The notes: a model not told the origin generated them from the sequence alone. 64,000 nt of DNA from an uncultured Halomonas sp. (GCF_947493865.1 NZ_CANLTC010000016.1:29853-93852); one strand, 5' to 3'; positions 8,712 through 21,012 are shown, counted from the stretch's first letter. Made by a program: numbers and translations.

Positions 8712-9802
8712 GAGGCCGGGGCTGTCTCAGGTTGCTCGCCGGTATCGGAGTGCAGTTCGGGGCTGGCATCGAGATTGCGAGTATCGATCCTGGGGACTAC
8801 GGACAAGCCTGCGCGTAGACGATCGAGCGCCTTCTCAGGTTTGGTCACGCGAATCTTCACCGGTACCCGCTGCACGATCTTGTTGAAGTTGCCGGTAGCG
8901 TTGTCTCTCGGCAGCAGGCTGAATTCACTGCCGGTGGCCGGCGCCAGGCTTTCGACCACGCCTTCGAATGTGATGCCCGGATAGGCGTCGATCTCGAGCA
9001 CCACCGGCTGGCCGGTGCGCATGCGGGTAATCTGGGTTTCCTTGTAGTTGGCAATGACGTAAGCGGACTCGATCGGCACCAGCTGCATCAGCGTCATCGA
9101 CGGCTGGGCCAGATCGCCCACCTCTACATCGACGCTGGTGACCACGCCGTTGCGCGGGGCCCTGAGACGGATCTTGTCGAGCTGATTGCGCGCGTAAGTC
9201 AACTCCGCCGTGGCTGCGTCGCGATTGGCCTTGGCGCTGTCGACGCTGGCCTCGGCGACAGCCAATTGCCGCTTGGCGGAAACGACGCTCGCGCGGCGCA
9301 TGGCCAGGGTCGACTGTGCGATGGCAAGCGCGGTCTGATCATCCTCGAGCTGTTGCCGCGAGGCATATTGCCGCGACTCCAGGGAGGTTGAACGCTCCAG
9401 GTCCTGACGCGCCTGCTGCACATCCGCTTCGGCGGCACTGACCTGGGTCTGGGTTTCGTCGATGGCTGCCTGCCGTAGATCGACCTGCCGCCGTGCCTCG
9501 ACGATATTGGCCGTCGCAACGGCCTGCTGGGCTTCAGCCTTGGCTATTCGATCGCGAATATCGCCAGCGTCCAGCCGCACCAGCAGATCGCCTTCTTGCA
9601 CCGGCTGATTGTCATCTACCGCCACCTCGACGACTCGCGCCGTGAGTTCTGGGCGTAGCGCGACACTGTCGCTGTGTACGTAGGCGTTGTCGGTCTCTTC
9701 CATGAAACGCCCGGTCGTCCACCAATGAATGCCCCACCAGGCCAGACCGGCAAGGGCTACTACGGCGATCACCGTAGTAGCCACCTTTACGCCCTTCTTC
9801 AT
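8708..9802 (-). CDS. HlyD/EmrA-family membrane fusion protein
   Basis: Periplasmic adaptor for an EmrB-type exporter, 364 residues. One N-terminal membrane helix (residues about 5-27), then a beta-barrel/lipoyl half-motif (VEVAVDDNQPVQEGDLLVRL), a long alpha-helical hairpin rich in Ala, Gln and Glu (about 70-190), the second lipoyl half (RAPRNGVVTSVDVEVGDL) and a C-terminal beta domain. It is the first gene of a two-gene operon with the exporter. No outer-membrane TolC partner or regulator is adjacent. Confidence 0.9.
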   Translation of the reverse strand: MKKGVKVATTVIAVVALAGLAWWGIHWWTTGRFMEETDNAYVHSDSVALRPELTARVVEVAVDDNQPVQEGDLLVRLDAGDIRDRIAKAEAQQAVATANIVEARRQVDLRQAAIDETQTQVSAAEADVQQARQDLERSTSLESRQYASRQQLEDDQTALAIAQSTLAMRRASVVSAKRQLAVAEASVDSAKANRDAATAELTYARNQLDKIRLRAPRNGVVTSVDVEVGDLAQPSMTLMQLVPIESAYVIANYKETQITRMRTGQPVVLEIDAYPGITFEGVVESLAPATGSEFSLLPRDNATGNFNKIVQRVPVKIRVTKPEKALDRLRAGLSVVPRIDTRNLDASPELHSDTGEQPETAPAS

Positions 9803-9958
9803 GCCTATTCTTTACTCCCTTAAGCCATAGCGATTGGCGTTGCCGAACCTATCTACAGTAACGTCCTCCTTCGAGCAAGTCATCCAAGGGGCAGGCAGAA
9901 GCATTACACCCAAAGTCTATATTGCTGTCAGCGACGACGGGGATTACGGTTAGGGAAA

Positions 9959-9972
9959 CTTAAACGATTAAG
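9959..9972. promoter_or_regulatory. Putative LacI-family operator upstream of the alpha-glucoside operon
   Basis: The 14-mer cttaaacgattaag, an imperfect palindrome centred on CG as LacI-family operators usually are, lies 65 bp before the binding-protein start. The identical 14-mer recurs at 19248-19261 before the porin gene, with a close variant at 19166-19179. The LacI-type regulator gene lies between these targets. Confidence 0.7.
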
Positions 9973-10037
9973 ATGCAACTCCATACGCCTCTCCATCCAT
10001 AGATTCGAAAACAAGAACCCCGCGAGGTAAATCGCCC

Positions 10038-11303
10038 ATGTATCGCAAGCTGATCTCCGTTATTGCAATGGCCGGTGCCGCCAGTGTCGCCACTCAGGCC
10101 CAGGCCGCCGAATTGACGATTTCCTGTGGTGCCGTGGGCGCCGAACTCGCTCTCTGCGAAGAAGGCGTCAAGCGCTGGGAAGAGAAGACCGGTCATGAGG
10201 TGAAGATCGTCTCGACGCCCAACTCCTCTACCGAACGCCTGTCCCTGTATCAGCAGATATTGTCCGCCCAATCCAGCGACATCGATGTGATGCAGATCGA
10301 CGTGGTGTGGCCAGGACTGTTGGCCAATCACCTGCTCGACCTGAACGAGACATTGGGCAAGGATGCCGCCGAGGGCTTCTTCGACACCATCGTGACCAAT
10401 AACACCGTCGAGGATCGACTGGTGGCCATGCCCTGGTTCACGGATGCCGGCGTTCTTTACTACCGCAAGGATCTACTCGAGCAATACGGCCACGAGGCCC
10501 CCGAGACCTGGCAGGAGCTGACCGAGATCGCCAAGGAGATCCAGGCCGAGGAACGCGAGGCCGGCAACGACAAGATGTGGGGCTACGTCTTTCAGGGGCG
10601 TGCCTACGAAGGTTTGACCTGTAACGCGCTGGAGTGGATAGCGAGCTACGGTGGCGGCACCATCGTCGATGGCGACGGCGAGATCACCATCGACAACCCC
10701 CAGGCCCAGAGCGCTCTCGAGCTGGCGGCCACCTGGATCGGCGATATCTCGCCCAACGGGGTGCTCAACTACACCGAGGAGGAGGCGCGGGGCATCTTCC
10801 AGTCCGGCAACGCGGTGTTCATGCGTAACTGGCCCTATGCCTGGTCCCTGGCCCAGAGCGAGGACAGCGAGGTGCGCGACAGGGTCGGCGTGGTCAAGCT
10901 GCCCCATGGCCCCGAGGGCGGAAGCGCCGCCACCCTGGGCGGCTGGAACCTGGCGGTTTCCAAGTACACGGAAAACCCCGACATCGCCGCGGATCTGGTG
11001 GCCTTCCTGACCTCCAGGGAGGAACAGAAGCGCCGCGCCATCGAAGGGTCCTACAATCCGACCATTGCCGGCCTCTATGAAGACGAGGAAGTACTCGAGG
11101 CAGTGCCCTTCTTCGGCACGCTCTACGAGACCTTCACCAATGCAGTAGCGCGCCCCTCGGCGCCCACCGGGGATAACTACGGCCGGGTCAGCAATGCCTT
11201 CTTCAATGCCACGCACAATGTGCTGTCCGGCAACCAGAGCAGCGCGGAGGCGCTTTCCCAACTCGATAGCGAACTGTCACGCATCAAGCGTCGCCGCTGG
11301 TGA
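10038..11303 (+). CDS. ABC transporter sugar-binding protein (maltose/trehalose/alpha-glucoside type)
   Basis: Periplasmic solute-binding protein of the extracellular family-1 type (MalE/ThuE group), 421 residues, with a Sec signal peptide (cleavage likely after AQA, residue about 23). Features include the early SSTERLSLYQQ segment, MPWFTDAGVLYYRKDL and GGWNLAVSKYT. It starts at an ATG after GAGGTAA and heads the operon of permeases, alpha-glucosidases and ATPase. Context points to import of maltose-, trehalose- or sucrose-like alpha-glucosides. The upstream LacI-type palindrome suggests sugar-controlled expression. Exact ligand not known. Confidence 0.88.
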   Translation: MYRKLISVIAMAGAASVATQAQAAELTISCGAVGAELALCEEGVKRWEEKTGHEVKIVSTPNSSTERLSLYQQILSAQSSDIDVMQIDVVWPGLLANHLLDLNETLGKDAAEGFFDTIVTNNTVEDRLVAMPWFTDAGVLYYRKDLLEQYGHEAPETWQELTEIAKEIQAEEREAGNDKMWGYVFQGRAYEGLTCNALEWIASYGGGTIVDGDGEITIDNPQAQSALELAATWIGDISPNGVLNYTEEEARGIFQSGNAVFMRNWPYAWSLAQSEDSEVRDRVGVVKLPHGPEGGSAATLGGWNLAVSKYTENPDIAADLVAFLTSREEQKRRAIEGSYNPTIAGLYEDEEVLEAVPFFGTLYETFTNAVARPSAPTGDNYGRVSNAFFNATHNVLSGNQSSAEALSQLDSELSRIKRRRW

Positions 11304-11317
11304 CCCGGGAGCGCCCC

Positions 11318-12307
11318 ATGACCAAGTCCGCCATGACTGGGCCCACCAACCAGAGCGCACCTGACAAGGTGCGCTCACCCGAAAAGGGCTATCGCGGCAC
11401 CAAAGTGCGCCGCCAGCGCGTACGCGCCGCCTGGCTATTCCTGATTCCCATGCTGGTGACCCTGGTACTGGTCGCCGGCTGGCCACTGGTGCGCACCTTC
11501 TATTTCAGCTTCACCGATGCCTCGCTATCCGACACCGCCGGTGCCACATTCATCGGCATCGAGAACTACTTGGTCTATGACGACGGCAACTGGTACGGCA
11601 TCCTCACCGATCCGACCTGGTGGATCGCAGTGTGGAACACACTGTTCTTCAGCGTCGTCTCGGTGTCCCTGGAGGTGGTCTTCGGCATCATCGTCGCCTT
11701 GCTGCTCAATGCCGAGTTCAAGGGGCGCATTCTGGTGCGTGCGGCGGTGTTGATCCCCTGGGCCATCCCCACCATCGTCTCGGCCAAGATATGGGCGTGG
11801 ATGCTCAACGACCAGTTCGGCATCATCAATCATCTGCTGCTGGCTTTGGGCGTGATCGACAGCCCTCTGGCCTGGACCGCCGACGCGGATCTCTCGATGT
11901 GGGCGGTGATCATGGTCGACGTATGGAAGGCCACTCCCTTTGTCGCCCTGCTAATGCTGGCAGCGCTGCAGATGCTGCCCAAGGACTGCTTTGAAGCCGC
12001 CGAGGTGGATGGCATCCACCCCTTGAAGGTGTTCTTCCGTGTCACCCTGCCGCTGATCACCCCGGCACTGCTGGTAGCGGTGATCTTCCGACTGCTCGAT
12101 GCGCTGCGGGTGTTCGACGTCATCTACGTGCTGACCTCCAACTCCACCAGCACCATGACCATGTCGATCTACGCCCGCCAGCAGCTGGTCGAATTTCAGG
12201 ATGTGGGCTACGGCAGTGCCGCCTCGACCCTGCTGTTCTTGATCATCGCCCTGGTGACGATCGTCTATCTGTACCTGGGTCGTCGTCAGCTAGGAGTCGA
12301 CCAATGA
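11318..12307 (+). CDS. ABC transporter permease, MalF/ThuF type
   Basis: Inner-membrane permease subunit with about six helices and the ATPase-contact EAA loop (EAAEVDGIHPLKVFFRVTLPL region, near residue 230). I chose the ATG with a GGGAG site seven bases upstream. A GTG at 11300, overlapping the stop of the binding-protein gene, would add six residues. The hydrophilic N-terminus of about 35 residues precedes the first helix. Its stop overlaps the start of the next permease (ATGA). Confidence 0.9.
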   Translation: MTKSAMTGPTNQSAPDKVRSPEKGYRGTKVRRQRVRAAWLFLIPMLVTLVLVAGWPLVRTFYFSFTDASLSDTAGATFIGIENYLVYDDGNWYGILTDPTWWIAVWNTLFFSVVSVSLEVVFGIIVALLLNAEFKGRILVRAAVLIPWAIPTIVSAKIWAWMLNDQFGIINHLLLALGVIDSPLAWTADADLSMWAVIMVDVWKATPFVALLMLAALQMLPKDCFEAAEVDGIHPLKVFFRVTLPLITPALLVAVIFRLLDALRVFDVIYVLTSNSTSTMTMSIYARQQLVEFQDVGYGSAASTLLFLIIALVTIVYLYLGRRQLGVDQ

Positions 12308-13146
12308 ATCAGTACCAGCTTTTCAAACTGCTAAAACGTGTCGGCCTGTGGGCTCTGATCGCGGTGGTCATGGTCTATGCCATCTTTCCCTTTTATTACG
12401 CGGTGATCACCTCGCTGAAACCGTCCAGCGAACTTTTCCGCGTCGACTTCTGGCTCTCCTCGCTGGATTTCAGCAACTATGTGCAGATCCTGTCCCAGAA
12501 GAGCTTCATACAAGCCATCGGTAACTCCATCCTGGTGGCCGTCAGCGTAGTATTCATCGCTCTGCTACTGGGTATCACCGCCTCCTACTCCCTGGGCAGG
12601 GTACGCTTTCGTGGACGCACCACGGTGCTGCTGGTCATTCTCGGGGTTTCAATGTTCCCCCAGGTGGCGGTGCTCTCGGGCTTATTCGAAGTCATTCGTG
12701 CCCTGGACCTCTACAATAATCCGGGCGGCTTGATCCTGAGCTATACCATCTTCACCCTGCCCTTCACCGTCTGGGTGCTGACCACTTTCATGCGCCAGTT
12801 GCCCATGGAGCTGGAAGAAGCGGCGATCATGGATGGCGCCACCCCTTGGGTGACTCTTACCCGTGTATTCCTCCCCTTGATGTGGCCCGCCATGGCAACT
12901 ACCGGCCTGCTGGCCTTCATCGCCGCCTGGAACGAATTCCTCTTTGCGCTGACCTTCACCCTCACGGACAGCCAGCGTACGGTGCCCGTCGCCATCGCCC
13001 TGATCTCCGGAGGCAGCCAGCACGAGCTGCCTTGGGGGCCGATCATGGCCGCCTCTGTGACCGTCACGGTGCCGCTGGTCATTCTGGTAATGATCTTCCA
13101 GCGGCGCATCGTTTCGGGGCTGACCGCCGGTGCCGTCAAGGGCTAG
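12304..13146 (+). CDS. ABC transporter permease, MalG/ThuG type
   Basis: Second permease of the sugar importer, 280 residues, six predicted helices, with the EAA loop ELEEAAIMDGATPWVTLTRV near residue 165. The ATG overlaps the malF-type stop by four bases, so the two permeases are probably made together. Followed by the first alpha-glucosidase. Confidence 0.92.
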   Translation: MNQYQLFKLLKRVGLWALIAVVMVYAIFPFYYAVITSLKPSSELFRVDFWLSSLDFSNYVQILSQKSFIQAIGNSILVAVSVVFIALLLGITASYSLGRVRFRGRTTVLLVILGVSMFPQVAVLSGLFEVIRALDLYNNPGGLILSYTIFTLPFTVWVLTTFMRQLPMELEEAAIMDGATPWVTLTRVFLPLMWPAMATTGLLAFIAAWNEFLFALTFTLTDSQRTVPVAIALISGGSQHELPWGPIMAASVTVTVPLVILVMIFQRRIVSGLTAGAVKG

Positions 13147-13173
13147 TTTTCAATGATCTCAATGGACTTTCAG

Positions 13174-14802
13174 ATGCAAGACAACCTGACCTGGTGGCGC
13201 GGTGGTGTCATCTACCAGATCTATCCACGCAGTTTCATGGATCACAACGGTGATGGCATCGGCGACCTGCGTGGCATCATCAGTCGGCTCGATTACGTGG
13301 CTAGCCTGGGTGTCGATGGCATCTGGCTGTCGCCCTTCTTCACCTCGCCGATGCTGGACTTCGGCTACGACGTCAGCGACTACCGTAACGTCGACCCGAT
13401 GTTCGGCACCCTCGATGACTTCACGACACTATTGGCTCGCGCCCATCAACTGGGACTCAAGGTCATCATCGACCAGGTCATCAGCCACAGCTCGGACCAG
13501 CACCCCTGGTTTCAACAGAGTCGCCAGAATCGCGACAACGACAAGGCGAACTGGTATGTCTGGGCCGATCCCAAGCCTGACGGCACACCGCCCAACAACT
13601 GGCTATCGATCTTCGGCGGGCCGGCCTGGACCTTCGATTCACGGCGTCGCCAGTACTATCTACACAACTTCCTGACCAGTCAGCCGGACATGAACTTCCA
13701 CAGCCCGGAGGTACGTGCCGCGCAGTTGGACAACATGCGCTTCTGGCTGGAACTCGGCGTCGACGGCTTCCGTCTCGATACCGTGAACTTCTATTACCAC
13801 GATGCCGAGTTGCGTGATAACCCGCCGGTGCCCGCCCATGAGAGCAAGACCATGGGTGCACCGGATACCAACCCCTATACCTGGCAGCGCCACAAGTACG
13901 ACATCAGTCGCCCGGAGAACCTTGTTTTCCTCAGGGAGCTGCGTGCGCTGATGGACGAGTTCCCAGGCACCACCACGGTGGGTGAGATCGGCGACGACAA
14001 TCCACTGGAACGCATGGCCGAGTACACGGCGAACGACGACAAGCTACACATGGCCTATACCTTCGATCTGCTCAACACGCCAAACTCCGCCTCCTACATT
14101 CGCGAAGTGATCGAGCGTTTCCAGCGTCTGGCCGGCGATGCCTGGCCCTGTTGGGCGCTGTCCAACCACGATGTCATGCGCAGCGCCTCGCGCTGGGGCA
14201 CCGACCAGGATCCCCTGGCCTATCCCAAGGTCGCCTTGGCCATGCTGTTTTCCCTGCGTGGCAGTGTCTGCCTTTATCAAGGAGAGGAACTGGGCCTACC
14301 CGAAGCCGAGGTGCCCTTCGGGAACATTCAGGACCCCTACGGCAAGGTACTGTGGCCTGAGTTCAAGGGACGGGACGGCGCACGCACGCCCATGCCCTGG
14401 GATGATATGGAGCATGGCGGCTTTTCCCAGGTAGGTCCTTGGCTACCGATAGATTCTCGTCATCTAGCGTTGGCGATAAGCCGGCAACATGACGATAAAG
14501 ATTCCGTGCTCAATACAGTGCGCAGGATGTTGAGCTTCCGTGCCGCGCATCCGGCGCTGATCGATGGCGCTCTGGAACTGGTCGATGTCGGCGAGGATCT
14601 ACTCGGCTTCGTGCGCCAGGCTGACGGTGAGAATGGGGGCGAGCGGCTGCTGTGCGTGTTCAACCTGACCGGCGAGCCCCGATCGACCCCCTTGCCGGTA
14701 AGCAACGCCGAACCACTCGATACCCATGACTTCGGGATCGAGCTACACGGCGATGAGCTTCACCTGCCGCCCTATCAGGCCGGTTTCTTCAAACTCGGAT
14801 AA
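13174..14802 (+). CDS. GH13 alpha-glucosidase (HaG-like)
   Basis: Probably a cytoplasmic retaining alpha-glucosidase cleaving imported maltose- or sucrose-like alpha-glucosides. The four GH13 regions are intact: DQVISHSS, GFRLDTVN with nucleophile D202, VGEIGDDN with acid/base E271, and SNHD with D333. These numbers equal those I recall for Halomonas sp. H11 HaG when counting from MQDNLTWWRGG, which is why I chose this ATG over in-frame ATGs at 13153 and 13162. The HaG group is also known for transglucosylation. No signal peptide. 542 residues. Encoded directly after the permeases. Confidence 0.93.
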   Translation: MQDNLTWWRGGVIYQIYPRSFMDHNGDGIGDLRGIISRLDYVASLGVDGIWLSPFFTSPMLDFGYDVSDYRNVDPMFGTLDDFTTLLARAHQLGLKVIIDQVISHSSDQHPWFQQSRQNRDNDKANWYVWADPKPDGTPPNNWLSIFGGPAWTFDSRRRQYYLHNFLTSQPDMNFHSPEVRAAQLDNMRFWLELGVDGFRLDTVNFYYHDAELRDNPPVPAHESKTMGAPDTNPYTWQRHKYDISRPENLVFLRELRALMDEFPGTTTVGEIGDDNPLERMAEYTANDDKLHMAYTFDLLNTPNSASYIREVIERFQRLAGDAWPCWALSNHDVMRSASRWGTDQDPLAYPKVALAMLFSLRGSVCLYQGEELGLPEAEVPFGNIQDPYGKVLWPEFKGRDGARTPMPWDDMEHGGFSQVGPWLPIDSRHLALAISRQHDDKDSVLNTVRRMLSFRAAHPALIDGALELVDVGEDLLGFVRQADGENGGERLLCVFNLTGEPRSTPLPVSNAEPLDTHDFGIELHGDELHLPPYQAGFFKLG

Positions 14803-14865
14803 CGATCGACCCGGCAATCGATACAACAACAGGCCAGCCGCGCCAGGTTGGCAGGGAGTCGCCAG

Positions 14866-15572
<707 letters not shown>

Positions 15573-15576
<4 letters not shown>

Positions 15577-15965
15577 ATTTCATGCCGGCGGAGCTGGTGC
15601 AGAGCGCTGGCAAGGGATGTCGGGTTCGCGCTCCCGGCCTCGGCGAACTCGATCTTCCCCAGGATGCCAGCTACCAACAGAGCGGGGCCAGGCTGGCTCT
15701 GGGGATACGGCCCGAACATCTGCGCCTGACCGAGGCGCAGGACGACAACCGCTTCGAGATCGTCAATGTCGAATACCTGGGCAATGAGGTCTACGTCTAC
15801 CTGGAGCCCAAGGCCGGCGATACCCTGCTTATCCATCGAAGTGAAGCTCCCAGCTGCTGGGAAGTCGGCCAACGGGTGGCCCTGGCTCCAGAGCTCGAGC
15901 ACATTCACCTATTTGACACCCAGGACAAGGCCTTGATGATCAACAAGACGAAGGCCACCGTCTGA
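15573..15965 (+). CDS. Detached C-terminal regulatory (TOBE/MOBE) domain of the sugar ABC ATPase
   Basis: This 130-residue frame is the C-terminal part of the ATPase encoded just before ([30 protein letters not shown]), matching the MalK beta-barrel regulatory region. Its ATG overlaps the premature stop of the first part by four bases (ATGA), so the domain could be made as a separate chain by reinitiation. It could equally be the dead remainder of a pseudogene or a sequencing artefact. The second alpha-glucosidase follows 16 bp later. Confidence 0.7.
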
Positions 15966-15981
15966 TAGACAGGAGTTCCAT

Positions 15982-17649
15982 TTGACTATCGCACAGCAAC
16001 GAAGCATCGACGCGGAATGGTGGCGCGGCGCCGTGATCTACCAGATCTATCCGCGCAGCTTCATGGATGCCAATGATGATGGCATCGGTGACCTGCAAGG
16101 GGTGATCGACAAGCTCGACTACATCGCCTCGCTGAATGTGGATGCCATCTGGCTGTCACCCTTCTTCACCTCCCCGATGAAGGACTTCGGTTACGACGTT
16201 TCCAACTACCGCGATGTCGATCCTACGTTCGGCACCCTCGACGACTTCGATCGCCTGGTGGAGGCCGCCCATGCCCGTGGTCTCAGGGTCACCATCGACC
16301 AGGTACTCTCCCATAGCTCGGATCAGCACGCCTGGTTCCAGGAGAGTCGCGCCAGCCGCGACAACCCCAAGGCTAACTGGTACGTATGGGCCGACGCCCG
16401 GGCCGATGGCTCACCCCCCACCAACTGGCAGTCGATCTTCGGCGGCAGCGCCTGGCAGTGGGATACCCGGCGCTGCCAGTACTACCTGCACAACTTCCTG
16501 GTCGAGCAGCCGGACCTCAACTTCCGCAACCCCGAGGTGGTCGAGGCGGTTCTCGGCGAGGTCCGCTTCTGGCTGGAACGCGGCGTCGACGGCTTCCGCC
16601 TCGATGCGGTCAACTTCTGCACTCACGGTGAGCTCCGGGACAACCCCCCTCGTCATGAGATCGCCGAAGGCTCCATCGGCGTACGCCCGGACAACCCCTA
16701 CGCCTTCCAGCATCACCTCCACGACAAGACTCAGCCAGAAAACCTGGCGTTTCTCGAGAAGCTGCGTGCATTGCTCGACGAGTATCCCGGCACCACCAGT
16801 GTCGGCGAGGTTAGCGACGACAACTCCCTAAGCGTCATGGCCGAGTACACCCAAGGCGGCAATCGCCTGCACATGTGCTACTCGTTCGACCTGCTGACCG
16901 AGAATGCCGGCCCTCAATACCTGCACGACACCCTCACCGAGATGGAGACACGCATCGGCGACGGCTGGCCCTGCTGGGCGCTGGGCAATCATGACGTGAC
17001 ACGTCTGGCCACGCGCTGGAAAGCCGAGGGCAATGTCGCGGCACTACGCTTGTACATGGCCTTCCTGCTCACCCAGCGTGGCAGCATCTGTCTGTACCAG
17101 GGAGAAGAATTGGGGTTGACCGAGGCCGAACTAACCTTCGAGCAACTGGTCGATCCGGCCGGCATCACCTTCTGGCCCGCCTACAAGGGGCGCGATGGCT
17201 GCCGTACTCCGCAGCCGTGGCAGGCCGACGTCCCCCACGGTGGCTTCTCCATGGGAACACCCTGGCTGCCGGTACCCGAAGCGCATCTTGGTCTAGCGGT
17301 GGACCAGCAGGACGGCGATCCGGATTCGTTGCTCAACGCCACCCGCGCCTTCCTGGCCTTCCGCCGTACCCAGCCGGCACTGGTCAAGGGCGAGATCCGC
17401 TACCACCCACTGCGCGATGACGTCCTGTGCTTCGAGCGTCGCCATCAGGGGGAACGCCTGCTGGTGGCGCTGAACTTCGCCGATGCAACCCGCGAACTCG
17501 CCGCCCCCCGGGAGGCCCGCGCCCTCGACAACGCGCCGACTATGGTCAACGGTCTCTGGCAGGACGGCACGCTGCGGCTGCCGGCCTACGGTATCGCCAT
17601 CGCGCGCTGCGCAGCAGACGCGGATCAGGATAGCAAGTGGGATCCTTGA
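15982..17649 (+). CDS. GH13 alpha-glucosidase, second paralogue
   Basis: Second alpha-glucosidase, 555 residues, clearly paralogous to the one at 13174-14802. Catalytic residues are in place: GFRLDAVN (D208), VGEVSDD (E276), GNHD (D338). It starts at TTG with a good AGGAG six bases upstream; no ATG fits. It differs from the first copy around the acceptor site (NFCTHGELRD versus NFYYHDAELRD), so the two may prefer different disaccharides. No signal peptide. Last gene of the operon. Confidence 0.92.
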   Translation: MTIAQQRSIDAEWWRGAVIYQIYPRSFMDANDDGIGDLQGVIDKLDYIASLNVDAIWLSPFFTSPMKDFGYDVSNYRDVDPTFGTLDDFDRLVEAAHARGLRVTIDQVLSHSSDQHAWFQESRASRDNPKANWYVWADARADGSPPTNWQSIFGGSAWQWDTRRCQYYLHNFLVEQPDLNFRNPEVVEAVLGEVRFWLERGVDGFRLDAVNFCTHGELRDNPPRHEIAEGSIGVRPDNPYAFQHHLHDKTQPENLAFLEKLRALLDEYPGTTSVGEVSDDNSLSVMAEYTQGGNRLHMCYSFDLLTENAGPQYLHDTLTEMETRIGDGWPCWALGNHDVTRLATRWKAEGNVAALRLYMAFLLTQRGSICLYQGEELGLTEAELTFEQLVDPAGITFWPAYKGRDGCRTPQPWQADVPHGGFSMGTPWLPVPEAHLGLAVDQQDGDPDSLLNATRAFLAFRRTQPALVKGEIRYHPLRDDVLCFERRHQGERLLVALNFADATRELAAPREARALDNAPTMVNGLWQDGTLRLPAYGIAIARCAADADQDSKWDP

Positions 17650-17964
17650 TTCTTGGTACCGTACATAAGGGGGCGCTATGTCCCCCACCCATTGCCACAT
17701 CGATGTCTCTAACACTACGACAGGATGAGGCATCGAAACCAATGCCCACAGCCACTCGCGAGTATCACGAGAGTCGCCAACTGCCAGGCCCACCTCGTCT
17801 TGTAGGATACTGCCCGTCTCTATCCCCCTAGAGCCAGTCAACAGTAGTCAGAAATGGCACGAAATATCCTTGACAGGGATGCCCACTACGCAACGCAACG
17901 GCGAGACGTTGCTTCTCGCGTCGGGGGCAGCAACCTGGCTGGTTGTTAGCTGATAAGATGTCCG
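17650..17964. other. Intergenic region between alpha-glucosidase and LacI-type regulator
   Basis: No gene is supported here. There is a GC-rich hairpin near 17668-17690 (ggggg...ccccc) without a T run and a hairpin near 17899-17916 (gcaacg/cgttgc). I see no copy of the TTAA-CG-TTAA palindrome, so the regulator does not obviously control itself. Confidence 0.4.
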
Positions 17965-19083
17965 ATGGAAACCAGTGGTGGTGCAACCGCCTTGGCACCC
18001 GATCACGCAACGCTTTACATGGAAACACCTGTGCCGTCATCGTCGCGACGTATCACTCTCAAGGATCTGGCCGCACGGCTGGATATTTCCACCGCCACGG
18101 TATCGAATGCCTTCAACCGTCCCGATCAGCTTTCGCCGGCACTGCGTGATCGCATCCTGCGGGAGGCCAAGGCCATCGGGTATAGCGGCCCGGATGCCAA
18201 GGCTCGCAGTCTACGCACCGGACGCTCGCGTATCATTGCCGTGATACTGGCCGAGAGCCTCACCTACAGCTTGAACGATGCCGTGGCCAGCGAACTGCTA
18301 TCGGGTATCGCCGAAGTGCTTGACGCTCACGGCCACACCTTGCTGCTAGTATCGGGACGTCAGCACTCCAACCGAATTCCCGATTCGGCGAGCATGGCCG
18401 ATGGTTTCATCGTCTACGGTTTGATGCCTAACCTGACGATGCTCGCCAATCTTCCTCCCCAACGACCTTTGGTAGCAGTGGACTTCGAGTTCGAAGATTG
18501 TCCGACGGTACATGTGGATAACGAGAAGGCGAGTTATGCGATTGCCTGTCACGCCCTCACCGTTTTACCGCAGCGCCCGGCGGTAATCGGCCTACGGCTT
18601 ACCGAGCAAGCCTGCAATGGACGTATCACCGCCGAGTACCGCCTATTGGCGGCGGAATATACGATCACCCGTCATCGCCTCATTGGCTTTCGACGCGCCT
18701 TCGTGGAACGGGGCATCGACCCGGCCCAGGTGCCGATATGGAATGTCGAGGAAAATACATTTACGACCTGCGTGCCGGTGATCAAGGAGATCCTCGACCT
18801 ACCCAAGGACCAGCGTCCGGATCTGCTGCTGTGCATGTCGGATCGCATCGCCTTGACGGTCCTGACCCTCGCGGAACAGCGCGGCCTGCGTATTCCCGAG
18901 GATATGCGTATCACCGGTTTCGACGGCATCGCCGAAGGCCAGTATCGCGCACCGCACCTGACCACCGTGCGCCAGGATAGTGTCGCCAAGGGACGTTTTG
19001 CAGCATCGATGATTCTGGGCAAGGAGCCCATGGCACCGCATTGGTTGAAAACTGAATTAATCATCGGTGAAACCTGCCCGTAA
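17965..19083 (+). CDS. LacI-family transcriptional regulator of the alpha-glucoside locus
   Basis: DNA-binding regulator, 372 residues. The LacI helix-turn-helix is TLKDLAARLDISTATVSNAF (residues about 31-50), followed by the hinge and a periplasmic-binding-protein-like effector domain. The N-terminus carries about 30 extra residues; the second ATG at 18019 would shorten it and neither has a clear ribosome binding site. Its position between the sugar operon and the porin gene, both preceded by matching palindromes, suggests it represses both and is relieved by an alpha-glucoside or derivative. That is inference from position. Confidence 0.88.
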   Translation: METSGGATALAPDHATLYMETPVPSSSRRITLKDLAARLDISTATVSNAFNRPDQLSPALRDRILREAKAIGYSGPDAKARSLRTGRSRIIAVILAESLTYSLNDAVASELLSGIAEVLDAHGHTLLLVSGRQHSNRIPDSASMADGFIVYGLMPNLTMLANLPPQRPLVAVDFEFEDCPTVHVDNEKASYAIACHALTVLPQRPAVIGLRLTEQACNGRITAEYRLLAAEYTITRHRLIGFRRAFVERGIDPAQVPIWNVEENTFTTCVPVIKEILDLPKDQRPDLLLCMSDRIALTVLTLAEQRGLRIPEDMRITGFDGIAEGQYRAPHLTTVRQDSVAKGRFAASMILGKEPMAPHWLKTELIIGETCP

Positions 19084-19165
19084 TCGCCTCTGATCAATGC
19101 GGCGACAGAATTCCAGGCACTAGACATTAGTTGAAAGTCCTTTTAAACAACCTGTATTTGTAGAA

Positions 19166-19179
19166 CTTAATCGATTAAC
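19166..19179. promoter_or_regulatory. Putative LacI-family operator (distal) upstream of the porin gene
   Basis: Contains the perfect palindrome ttaatcgattaa, a variant of the 14-mer at 9959 and 19248. It lies 82 bp from the second porin-side site (centre to centre), compatible with two-site binding or looping. Confidence 0.6.
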
Positions 19180-19247
19180 TTCAACACATCGGCAATGAGA
19201 CCATCTCATCACCGAAAACCGGTGAACGGTGTTTTTTTGACTGTTAT

Positions 19248-19261
19248 CTTAAACGATTAAG
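19248..19261. promoter_or_regulatory. Putative LacI-family operator (proximal) upstream of the porin gene
   Basis: Same 14-mer as at 9959-9972 (cttaaacgattaag), 59 bp before the porin start, where it could block transcription. Confidence 0.68.
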
Positions 19262-19275
19262 ACTTGCTGAGATGA

Positions 19276-20940
<1,665 letters not shown>

Positions 20941-20975
20941 GCCAAGAGTTTTGATAGGTCGATTCGATCGTTTTA

Positions 20976-21003
20976 CCCGTGGGCGTTAGCCCACGGGTTT
21001 TTT
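20976..21003 (+). terminator. Rho-independent terminator after the porin gene
   Basis: Perfect nine-base GC-rich stem (cccgtgggc/gcccacggg) with a four-base loop, followed by six T on the plus strand. Confidence 0.9.
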
Positions 21004-21012
21004 ACGTTTTTC

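Noticed and set aside
9803..10037. Coding region upstream of the binding-protein gene (minus-strand frame from 9960)
   Set aside because: The frame is antisense to the start of the binding-protein gene and spans its operator; no support for a gene.
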